This document shows positions 1 to 5,459 of a DNA stretch of 7,360 bases, piece after piece. The position numbers were made by a program, and so were the translations under genes. The first letter of the stretch is position 1, and every line of letters begins with the position of its first letter. Origin of the DNA: an uncultured bacterium (GTDB taxonomy: Bacteria > Bacillota_A > Clostridia > Oscillospirales > Oscillospiraceae). The stretch lies in contig CAJMMY010000049.1 of assembly GCA_905214605.1 (NCBI GenBank), positions 1 to 7,360 on the forward strand. Direction: 5' to 3'. The notes below the pieces were generated by a model that ran no database searches, was not told the origin of the DNA, and worked only from the letters and a program-made list of their open reading frames with translations.

Positions 1-372
<372 letters not shown>

Positions 373-590
373 TAGTATCTTAATCGTCCGAAGACGAATA
401 AAATCGATTTACCGAAACTTTAATCTGTTTCAAAACAAATCTCAAAATGGAATCTTATATTATAGTCGGCGTTCCAACCGACTCTTAAGAACCCTTTTTT
501 TCTGGTGCTTAAAGCTATTAAGCTTTTCTTACATTGTTTAATTTTCAAGGTACACCGTTCACTTCAGAACCTTTCGGCTCATCAGTGGGT
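373..590 (-). other. 16S rRNA leader (5' external transcribed spacer)
   Basis: About 215 nt lie between the nearest rRNA promoter and the mature 16S end, with no credible gene. On the minus strand the leader begins just after the P1 start site with a short hairpin (AGCC-GAAA-GGTT, complement at about 569-580). It then carries a TACCTTGAAAATTAAACA element (complement at about 535-552) that resembles the conserved TTGAAAACTGAAC leader motif of Firmicutes rRNA operons. Two more small hairpins are visible: AAAGCT/AGCTTT (511-516 with 521-526) and AGTCGG/CCGACT (464-469 with 478-483). Leaders of this kind normally take part in antitermination and RNase III processing; that role is inferred here, since the 3' partner of any processing stem is outside the window. 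Confidence 0.6.
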
Positions 591-594
591 ATTC

Positions 595-623
595 ATCATA
601 CCATATTCGATTCCGTTTGTCAA
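595..623 (-). promoter_or_regulatory. rRNA promoter P1 (sigma-A type, nearest to 16S)
   Basis: On the minus strand a perfect -35 TTGACA (complement at 618-623) and -10 TATGAT (complement at 595-600) are separated by exactly 17 bp. An A-rich tract, GAAAAAAGTTC, sits directly upstream of the -35 and looks like an UP element. The predicted start is near 588-590, giving a leader of about 215 nt before mature 16S. The block around the -35 is nearly identical to that of P2. Confidence 0.8.
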
Positions 624-678
624 GAACTTTTTTCATTTCTTTTTGAGAAGTGATTCGTTCTCTCAAAACAGCTTATCG

Positions 679-707
679 ATTGTATCACATCAGATTCTCA
701 ATGTCAA
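679..707 (-). promoter_or_regulatory. rRNA promoter P2 (sigma-A type)
   Basis: The minus strand has TTGACA (complement at 702-707), a 17-bp spacer and TACAAT (complement at 679-684). The -35 and its upstream A-rich tract share a 14-base block (AAAAAAGTTCTTGA plus CA) with P1, which suggests duplication of a promoter unit 84 bp apart. It would fire into the same 16S leader. Confidence 0.78.
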
Positions 708-805
708 GAACTTTTTTCGGAAGATTTTTCAAAGCACTACTTTGTTCTTCTCAAGCTCTTTCATTTGTCCTCTTTCGTGACCCGCCGTCTCGCGACAGCT
801 CAGTT

Positions 806-834
806 ATATTACCATTGTTTGCACAGAATGTCAA
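806..834 (-). promoter_or_regulatory. rRNA promoter P3 (sigma-A type, most distal)
   Basis: The minus strand has TTGACA (complement at 829-834), a 17-bp spacer and TAATAT (complement at 806-811). The -10 matches consensus at only 4 of 6 bases. The region upstream of the -35 is very A/T-rich (AAAAATGTAAAAAACAG), again like an UP element. It lies 127 bp upstream of P2 and downstream of the terminator that ends the preceding operon, which is where a distal rRNA promoter would be expected. Confidence 0.55.
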
Positions 835-894
835 CTGTTTTTTACATTTTTCTGCAAAAAATCAATTCTCCGATTTTTGATGCATTCTCTCCCG

Positions 895-916
895 AAAAAA
901 CGAAACCTCCGGTTTC
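895..916 (-). terminator. Rho-independent terminator after the FAH-family gene
   Basis: On the minus strand GAAACC-GGA-GGTTTC (complement at 902-916) is followed one base later by TTTTTT (complement at 895-900). A longer alternative stem pairs GAAACCTC with GAGGTTTC (complement at 939-946 and 902-909) and ends at the same T-run. Either form would stop transcription of the zinc-ribbon/FAH operon before the rRNA promoters. It lies about 56 bp after the FAH stop codon. Confidence 0.65.
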
Positions 917-971
917 CGTACAGATACACGAAAGCACAGAGGTTTCTCTTATATTAGGTTATGTAATGCGC

Positions 972-1847
972 TTACCGCACCGTATTCTCCAACACACCGA
1001 TTCCGTCGATTTCGCAGCGGCAAACGTCTCCTGCCTTCATGCATTTGGGAGGATCGAATGCCATACCGACACCGGAGGGCGTACCCATTGCAATGATGGT
1101 GCCTGCGCGCAGCATCATTCCCTGGGTCAGCTCGCAGATAACCGCATCTACGTTGGTAATCATCATATTGGTATTGCTGTTCTGGCGCAGCTCTCCGTTG
1201 ATATAAGAGCGAATTCCCAGCTCCGGCAGCCATGCAATTTCATCTTTGGTCACAAGCCAAGGTCCAATCGGCGTGAATCCGTCCAGACTCTTGCCGAAGT
1301 ACCACTGCTGATGAATGGTCTGCAGATTCCGCGCGCTGACATCGTTGAGAATTGTGTAGCCCAACACATAGTCCTCTGCTTTTTCGATGGGAACGTCTTT
1401 TGCGTCCTTACCGATAATCACAGCCAGTTCCACCTCATAGTCCAGACGCTCCACAATATCAAAGTGACCTTCGATGAATCCGTCAGGGTCCACTGCACGA
1501 TTCACACGCTTGCCAAAATAAATGGTATCGGTTTTGCTTGCATCGTAAACCACCGTAGATTTTGCGGTTTCGTCCCGGTGCTCCTGATAGTTGGTGCCCA
1601 GGCACATCACGTCCTGTTCCGGGCAGGGAATGGGTGCCAACAGCTTGCAGTCAGTCAGGCGCTCCCCCGCTGCTGCATCCACACGCGCCAGCAGGTCCGC
1701 GGGAATTTCCCCGCCGATTTCCCGAATAAAGCCAACCATATCCTTGGACTGATAGCCCAATGCAGCAATGGAAACCACTTTTTCCGGGTCCGTGCCAATC
1801 ACGCCGACCTTTTCCTGTCCCTCATGTGCATAAGTTAACAGTTTCAT
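972..1847 (-). CDS. Fumarylacetoacetate hydrolase (FAH) family protein
   Basis: The 291-residue protein has the FAH fold signature. CLGTNYQEH (about 82-90) carries the His typical of the family. LDYEVEL has metal-ligand Glu138 and Glu140, ILNDVSARN has Asp169, GKSLDGFTPIGPW has Lys186, and GTIIAMGTPSGVG closes the active site (about 249-261). In the family these acidic residues bind Mg2+/Mn2+, and the enzymes cleave or decarboxylate C-C bonds in beta-diketo or 2-oxo acids in the cytoplasm. The substrate cannot be read from sequence: candidates include acylpyruvates, oxaloacetate and aromatic-degradation intermediates. The first ~75 residues form the variable N-terminal region. The ATG follows GGAGG with 6 nt spacing, and that GGAGG lies in the last codons of the upstream gene (3-bp gap), so the two are probably translationally coupled. 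All 24 Ile codons are ATT or ATC. Confidence 0.93.
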   Translation of the reverse strand: MKLLTYAHEGQEKVGVIGTDPEKVVSIAALGYQSKDMVGFIREIGGEIPADLLARVDAAAGERLTDCKLLAPIPCPEQDVMCLGTNYQEHRDETAKSTVVYDASKTDTIYFGKRVNRAVDPDGFIEGHFDIVERLDYEVELAVIIGKDAKDVPIEKAEDYVLGYTILNDVSARNLQTIHQQWYFGKSLDGFTPIGPWLVTKDEIAWLPELGIRSYINGELRQNSNTNMMITNVDAVICELTQGMMLRAGTIIAMGTPSGVGMAFDPPKCMKAGDVCRCEIDGIGVLENTVR

Positions 1848-1850
1848 TTC

Positions 1851-2483
1851 TTACCTCCGCTTGTTTCCCAATATTTGTAAATCCCCGATAATGGGTAATT
1901 TCTCCATTTTTCCGCTCAGTGCGCTGTGCATACCTTTAATAATACCGTAAATGCCGAAAAACTGTCCAAAGACGGACGCTATCCAGCCCACGACCGGTAC
2001 CACAGCCGCAACATTGCATGCAATATAGAAAATCAGCAATGCCAACGATTGATTGGCATGGAACCGCACATAAGGCGAATTGGGTTTTGTCAGCAGGGGC
2101 AGCAGCACCAACGGACCTAAATACCCCAGCGCCGCAATCAAATTATTCTCGCCGTTTTCATTCTCCACCGAGGAGTCGAAATCCTCATAGGCATGCTCAT
2201 CTGCGGACGATTCGGTTCCGTAGTGATAGGTTGTCCGTTGATACGTGGTAGTGGTCGCGCCCTCCCGTTTCGTTCCGGACTCCTCTGTTTTGCGGTACGA
2301 ATATTTTTTCTCGGCAGTTTCCCGATTGGTTGCCTTGCCGTAAGAATAAGATTGCGTTCCCTGACGGCTCTGCTGTGCCTGCTGCTGTGCAGTTTCTGCA
2401 GCGCCGATTTTCGGTTTTCCGCAAGCCGGGCAAACCAACGCGGAATCCGGAATATAGGAACCGCATTTGGAGCAATAACTCAT
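1851..2483 (-). CDS. Zinc-ribbon membrane protein (DUF4870/Tic20-like C-terminal domain)
   Basis: The 210-residue protein has three parts. Residues 1-24 are a zinc ribbon, CxxC at Cys4/Cys7 and CxxC at Cys18/Cys21 (YCSKCG and VCPACGKPK). Residues about 28-112 are a polar, low-complexity linker rich in Gln, Ser, Thr and Tyr, then acidic. Residues about 113-205 form a hydrophobic domain with about three membrane helices (near 114-131, 146-163 and 165-184) and a YVRFHANQSLAL segment typical of DUF4870/Tic20-like proteins. The ribbon is probably cytoplasmic. No enzyme function is apparent; small Firmicutes proteins of this design remain mostly uncharacterised. I chose the ATG at 2483 over in-frame upstream codons (to 2564) because AGAAGG lies 7 nt before it, the ribbon starts there, and the upstream codons would overlap the promoter. 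The stop (CGG AGG TAA) doubles as the ribosome binding site of the FAH gene. Confidence 0.85.
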   Translation of the reverse strand: MSYCSKCGSYIPDSALVCPACGKPKIGAAETAQQQAQQSRQGTQSYSYGKATNRETAEKKYSYRKTEESGTKREGATTTTYQRTTYHYGTESSADEHAYEDFDSSVENENGENNLIAALGYLGPLVLLPLLTKPNSPYVRFHANQSLALLIFYIACNVAAVVPVVGWIASVFGQFFGIYGIIKGMHSALSGKMEKLPIIGDLQILGNKRR

Positions 2484-2512
2484 CGCAGCACCTTCTCTCA
2501 TTATATAAGGGA

Positions 2513-2541
2513 AGTATAGCATTTTTTCCGCTGCTTTGCAA
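2513..2541 (-). promoter_or_regulatory. Promoter of the zinc-ribbon/FAH operon (extended -10)
   Basis: The minus strand carries TGCTATACT, an extended -10 (TATACT complement at 2513-2518), with TTGCAA (complement at 2536-2541) exactly 17 bp upstream. The start site would fall near 2506, about 23 nt before the chosen ATG at 2483. A second AT-rich box, TATAAT, follows in the TTATATAATGAG stretch but has no good -35. This gives the two-gene unit expression independent of sleB. Confidence 0.6.
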
Positions 2542-2570
2542 CAAATTCCCGCTCCATTCCGCATGCAGTT

Positions 2571-3236
2571 TTAAGCGCAGAATCGGTGCTTTCCGATGGT
2601 CAAAATCAGTGGTCGGGACCAAATCCATTGACTGGTTGCCGTTACCGGGTTGAAATAATAAATCGCACCCCCGGTGGGGTCCGCGCCCGCCAATGCCTCC
2701 CGCGCCGCGCGATAGGCGCTGTCTGCCACCGGTTCATCGAATTGCCCGTCCTGCAGGCAGCTAAAAGCCCCCGCCTGATAAATCACGCCGGAAATGGAGT
2801 TGGGAAAAGACGGGTGCTCCACCCGGTTTAAAACCACCGCCCCCACAGCCACCTGCCCCAAATACGGCTCTCCCCGCGCCTCTGCGGAAATCAGCCGCGC
2901 CAACAGCTGCTCATCTCCGGTCGCCGCACCGGTCTGTCCGGAAATTCCCAAAGCCGCCAGCGTTGCCGGCCCGACTTTTCCGTCAGCCGTCAATCCGTTT
3001 TTCTGTTGGAATTTTTTCACCGCTTTTTCCGTTCCGCTGCCGAATACACCGTCCACCGTTCCGTCATAATAGCCCCAGTTCTTCAGTTTTGTCTGAATTT
3101 CCGTAACCTTTTGTCCGCTGGAACCCTTCTGATAACCGGCTGCGCCCACAGACTGCGCCGCGCAAATCAGCAGAATATTGACCGCAAACAGAATTGCCGC
3201 TGCAAGGCAAAGTTTCTTTTTCGAATCCAAATACAT
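2571..3236 (-). CDS. sleB: Spore cortex-lytic enzyme SleB
   Basis: The 221-residue protein starts with a signal peptide: KKK at 6-8, hydrophobic to about 29, likely cleavage near Ala32/Ala33. A peptidoglycan-binding domain follows (about 38-97, two repeats: GQKVTEIQTKLKNWGYYDG and FGSGTEKAVKKFQQKNGL), then a Hydrolase_2/SleB catalytic domain (about 110-221). ISAEARGEP holds the presumed catalytic Glu119, and WIWSRP...IGKHRFC is the usual C-terminus. SleB is a lytic transglycosylase stored in dormant spores that cuts muramic-delta-lactam cortex peptidoglycan at germination. The ATG at 3236 is preferred over an ATG at 3257 because GAGGGAG lies 7 nt upstream. That site is inside the terminator stem of thrS. 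Bacillus sleB is usually followed by ypeB, but the next gene here is a zinc-ribbon membrane protein. The protein is shorter than Bacillus SleB (about 300 residues), mainly in the linker. Confidence 0.93.
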   Translation of the reverse strand: MYLDSKKKLCLAAAILFAVNILLICAAQSVGAAGYQKGSSGQKVTEIQTKLKNWGYYDGTVDGVFGSGTEKAVKKFQQKNGLTADGKVGPATLAALGISGQTGAATGDEQLLARLISAEARGEPYLGQVAVGAVVLNRVEHPSFPNSISGVIYQAGAFSCLQDGQFDEPVADSAYRAAREALAGADPTGGAIYYFNPVTATSQWIWSRPLILTIGKHRFCA

Positions 3237-3284
3237 AAAAAGACTCCCTCTCACCATCGTTATCGATAGTATTCGAGGGAGTCT
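3236..3284 (-). terminator. thrS terminator, overlapping the sleB ribosome binding site
   Basis: A perfect 10-bp inverted repeat, AGACTCCCTC (3241-3250) and GAGGGAGTCT (3275-3284), encloses a 24-nt loop. On the minus strand the 3' arm runs into TTTTT (complement at 3236-3240 and the base before), the layout of an intrinsic terminator, 37 nt after the thrS stop codon. The 3' arm, GAGGGAGTCT, is also the only ribosome binding site for sleB, whose ATG begins at the end of the T-run. Confidence 0.75.
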
Positions 3285-3296
3285 GTTCCGTTATGA
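3267..3296 (-). promoter_or_regulatory. Candidate sigma-G-type promoter of sleB
   Basis: In the minus-strand loop of the thrS terminator lies AATACTA (complement at 3267-3273), matching the sigma-G -10 CATANTA at 6 of 7 bases. TCATA (complement at 3292-3296) lies exactly 18 bp upstream and matches the -35 GHATR at 4 of 5. sleB is a forespore sigma-G gene in Bacillus, so this is the class expected. The start would fall near 3259-3261, inside the hairpin loop. The match is short and was found by eye, so it is tentative. Confidence 0.4.
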
Positions 3297-3321
3297 CAGG
3301 AAAACTCTGTCAAATCCGGAA

Positions 3322-5082
3322 TTATTTCTCTTCCAGACCGGTTTTCTTGGTTGCGATTTCTTCCTGAATCTGTGCAATGAAAGCGTCCAGTTCCATAGCG
3401 CCCATATCGCCGCCGTTGCGGGTACGGACGGAAACGGTGCCTGCCTCAGCTTCCTTGTCGCCCACAACCAGCATGTAAGGAATCTTCTGCATCTGAGCCT
3501 CGCGAATCTTGTAGCCGATTTTCTCGTTCCGCAAATCGGTTTCCACGCGCATACCCAGAGCATTCAGCTGATCGGCAACGGACTGTGCGTACTCGTTGGT
3601 ACGGTCGGTGATGGGCATCACCTTTACCTGCACAGGAGCCAGCCACACGGGGAATGCACCGGCAAAGTGCTCGGTAATCACGCCGATAAAGCGCTCAATG
3701 GAGCCCAACACCACGCGGTGAATCATCACCGGGCGATGTTTCTGACCGTCCTCGCCGGTGTACTCCAGCTCGAAACGCTCAGGCAGCTGGCTGTCCAGCT
3801 GAATGGTACCGCACTGCCAAGTACGACCCAGAGAGTCTGCCAGATGGAAGTCCAGTTTCGGACCGTAGAATGCGCCGTCGCCTTCGTTGATCACAAAATC
3901 CTTGCCCATCTCGGTGATGGCACTCTTCAGAATTTCCTGGTTCTCTTCCCACTCTTCCACGGTGCCGATGTGGTCCTCGGGCATGGTAGACAGTTCAATA
4001 TCGTAGGACAGACCGAACACGGAGTAAACCTCGTCAAACAGCTTGACCACGTTCTTGATTTCGTCCTTCATCTGCTCGCGGGTCATGAAGATATGTGCGT
4101 CGTCCTGGGTAAAGCAGCGAACACGGAACAGACCGTGCAGTGCGCCGGACAGCTCATGACGATGCACCAGACCCAGCTCGCCCACACGCATGGGCAGGTC
4201 GCGGTAGCTGTGGGGCTCGCTTGCGTAAACCAGCATGCCGCCGGGGCAGTTCATGGGTTTGATTGCGTAATCCTCGCCGTCAATGACGGTGGTGTACATA
4301 TTCTGCTTGTAGTGACCCCAGTGACCGGAGCGCTCCCACAGCTGACGATTCAGAATCATCGGGGTGGAGATCTCCACGTAGCCGTATTTCTTATGCACTT
4401 CGCGCCAGTAGTCAATCAGAGTGTTTTTCAGCACCATGCCCTTCGGCAGGAAGAACGGGAAACCGGGGCCCTCATCGGTGAGCATAAACAAGCCCAGCTC
4501 CTTGCCCAGCTTTCTGTGGTCCCGTTTCTTAGCCTCTTCCAGCATGTTCAGATATGCCTCCAGCTCCGTCTTGCTGGGGAAGCAGGTGCCGTAAATACGC
4601 TGCAGCATCTTGCGGTTGGAATCTCCCCGCCAGTAAGCGCCGGTCACGTTCATCAGCTTAATGCCGTTGCCCTTCACTCTGCCGGTGGAGTCCAGATGCG
4701 GACCTGCGCACAGGTCGGTGAACTCGCCCTGCTTGTAGAAGGAGATGGTCGCGTCTTCGGGCAGGTCGTTGATCAGTTCCACTTTGTAGGGCTCTTCCTT
4801 TTCTTCCATCAGCTTCAGAGCCTCTGCACGGGGCAGCTCAAAACGCTCAATTTTCAGCTTTTCCTTGCAGATTTTCCGCATTTCTGCCTCCAGCTGCTCC
4901 AGAGTTTCCGGAGTGAAGGTGGTTTCGCAGTCAATATCATAGTAGAATCCGTCATCAATTGCCGGACCGATGGCCAGCTTTGCGTCGGGGTAAAGACGTT
5001 TGATTGCCTGAGCCAGAATATGGCTGGTGGAGTGACGATACATATCGCGGTACTCTTTGTTTTCGAATGTGTATTCCATCAT
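3322..5082 (-). CDS. thrS: Threonyl-tRNA synthetase lacking the TGS domain
   Basis: The 586-residue class II synthetase charges tRNA-Thr in the cytoplasm. The N-terminal editing domain (about 1-180) has HSTSH (His17, His21) and CAGPH (Cys125, His129), the zinc-like HxxxH/CxxxH editing site that clears Ser-tRNA-Thr. The catalytic core (about 200-475) has the three Zn2+/threonine ligands: Cys279 in MNCPGG, His330 in DDAHIF and His455 in MIHRVVLGS. It also has motif 2 (FRVRCFTQDDAHIF) and motif 3 (VVLGSIERF). The anticodon-binding domain is about 478-575. E. coli ThrRS has 642 residues and begins with a ~60-residue TGS domain, which is absent here: HSTSH sits at residue 17 and the DNA upstream is the T-box leader. 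I chose ATG 5082 because AAGAGAGTG lies just upstream; ATG 5079 and 5100 are alternatives. A TTG at 5130 lies in the leader terminator and is unlikely. Confidence 0.96.
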   Translation of the reverse strand: MMEYTFENKEYRDMYRHSTSHILAQAIKRLYPDAKLAIGPAIDDGFYYDIDCETTFTPETLEQLEAEMRKICKEKLKIERFELPRAEALKLMEEKEEPYKVELINDLPEDATISFYKQGEFTDLCAGPHLDSTGRVKGNGIKLMNVTGAYWRGDSNRKMLQRIYGTCFPSKTELEAYLNMLEEAKKRDHRKLGKELGLFMLTDEGPGFPFFLPKGMVLKNTLIDYWREVHKKYGYVEISTPMILNRQLWERSGHWGHYKQNMYTTVIDGEDYAIKPMNCPGGMLVYASEPHSYRDLPMRVGELGLVHRHELSGALHGLFRVRCFTQDDAHIFMTREQMKDEIKNVVKLFDEVYSVFGLSYDIELSTMPEDHIGTVEEWEENQEILKSAITEMGKDFVINEGDGAFYGPKLDFHLADSLGRTWQCGTIQLDSQLPERFELEYTGEDGQKHRPVMIHRVVLGSIERFIGVITEHFAGAFPVWLAPVQVKVMPITDRTNEYAQSVADQLNALGMRVETDLRNEKIGYKIREAQMQKIPYMLVVGDKEAEAGTVSVRTRNGGDMGAMELDAFIAQIQEEIATKKTGLEEK

Positions 5083-5125
5083 TTGTACACTCTCTTTCAT
5101 CGAATTGTTTGCAGTCTCCGGGATA

Positions 5126-5366
5126 ATCAAAAAGCACCCCTGGTATACCAGGGGTGCTTAACGACACGGTTCCACCCTGAGTTTTCACTCAGTGGCAAGG
5201 TATCGGTTGCCGGCCGGGCGCGCCTACTGACATTTGCGTTCGGGCGTCTGCTCAGGAGGGGTAGCATGTGCATTTCTGTCTGCCCGGCTTTCACCCTTTC
5301 CCGAGCTCTCTGTGCGGCTGGAAATGCCCGCCTTCTCCGTCATCGCTTGGTTCCTTTTGACTTAAT
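5126..5366 (-). promoter_or_regulatory. T-box riboswitch controlling thrS
   Basis: The minus-strand leader contains the diagnostic T-box sequence AGGGTGGAACCGTGTCG (complement at 5162-5178). In the bulge, TGGA would pair with an uncharged tRNA ending UCCA. Upstream are Stem III (CTGAG-TGAAAA-CTCAG, 5177-5181 with 5188-5192) and a long Stem I. One Stem I helix pairs GCATTTC with GAAATGC (complement at 5321-5327 and 5270-5276), and AGAGAGCTCGGG and GGGTGAAAGCCGGG mark the distal loops. The probable specifier is ACC, a Thr codon (complement at 5260-5262), just before TCCTGAGC. Uncharged tRNA-Thr should stabilise an antiterminator pairing CAGGGTG with CACCCCTG. Otherwise the terminator at 5129-5159 forms and thrS is off. 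The family is certain; the exact specifier is inferred. Confidence 0.92.
5129..5159 (-). terminator. T-box regulated terminator upstream of thrS
   Basis: AAGCACCCCTGGTA (5132-5145) and TACCAGGGGTGCTT (5146-5159) are exact reverse complements, giving a 12-bp stem with a TATA loop. On the minus strand it ends in TTTTT (complement at 5129-5133). Its 5' arm includes CACCCCTG, which is also needed for the antiterminator with the T-box sequence, so the two structures exclude each other. Confidence 0.9.
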
Positions 5367-5372
5367 GGGTGT

Positions 5373-5401
5373 ATCATACCACCCGATTTTTCACTTGTCA
5401 A
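5373..5401 (-). promoter_or_regulatory. Promoter of the thrS T-box unit
   Basis: The minus strand has a perfect TTGACA (complement at 5396-5401), a 17-bp spacer and TATGAT (complement at 5373-5378). The start is predicted near 5366, at the beginning of the T-box leader. It has the same -35, spacer and -10 as rRNA promoter P1, which suggests strong basal transcription with control left to the T-box. The promoter lies about 60 bp after the stop codon of the FAD-enzyme gene. Confidence 0.85.
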
Positions 5402-5459
5402 GGGCTTTTCACCGTCGAAAAATGAAATTCCCGAAAACTCTTCCGATTCTGTAGGTTGT

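Noticed and set aside
459..488. A fourth rRNA promoter (perfect TATAAT on the minus strand, complement at 459-464)
   Set aside because: The only -35-like box is TTAAGA at 18 bp. The start would leave a leader of only about 80 nt, cutting into the conserved leader element. It is more likely an AT-rich part of the leader.
561..590. Hammerhead ribozyme in the rRNA leader (CTGATGA and GAAA on the minus strand)
   Set aside because: The GAAA is the loop of the short hairpin rather than the second core strand, no GAAA follows the stem, and no NUH cleavage site with flanking stems I and III is visible.
641..668. The inverted repeat TTTTGAGA/TCTCAAAA as a terminator
   Set aside because: On the minus strand it is followed by A-rich rather than T-rich sequence, and a terminator between P2 and P1 would defeat the tandem promoters.
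505..880. Two overlapping short plus-strand frames (91 and 76 codons) in the rRNA promoter region
   Set aside because: They are Phe/Ser/Leu-rich translations of AT-rich promoter DNA, without ribosome binding sites, and they cover the three rRNA promoters.
765..1838. A 357-codon open frame on the plus strand
   Set aside because: It is antisense to the FAH gene and runs into the rRNA promoter region. The peptide shows no recognisable family, while the minus-strand frame has a complete FAH signature.
5083..5130. TTG at 5130 or ATG at 5100 as the thrS start
   Set aside because: The TTG lies in the T-run of the T-box terminator and has no ribosome binding site. ATG 5100 has GGAG 15 nt away, which is too far. 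ATG 5082 has AAGAGAGTG at a good distance.
3178..5454. A 758-codon open frame on the plus strand
   Set aside because: It is antisense to thrS, its T-box leader and the start of sleB. The encoded peptide is His/Leu/Val-rich with no domain, has no ribosome binding site at its start, and overlaps a strongly supported gene. It reflects the codon bias of thrS.
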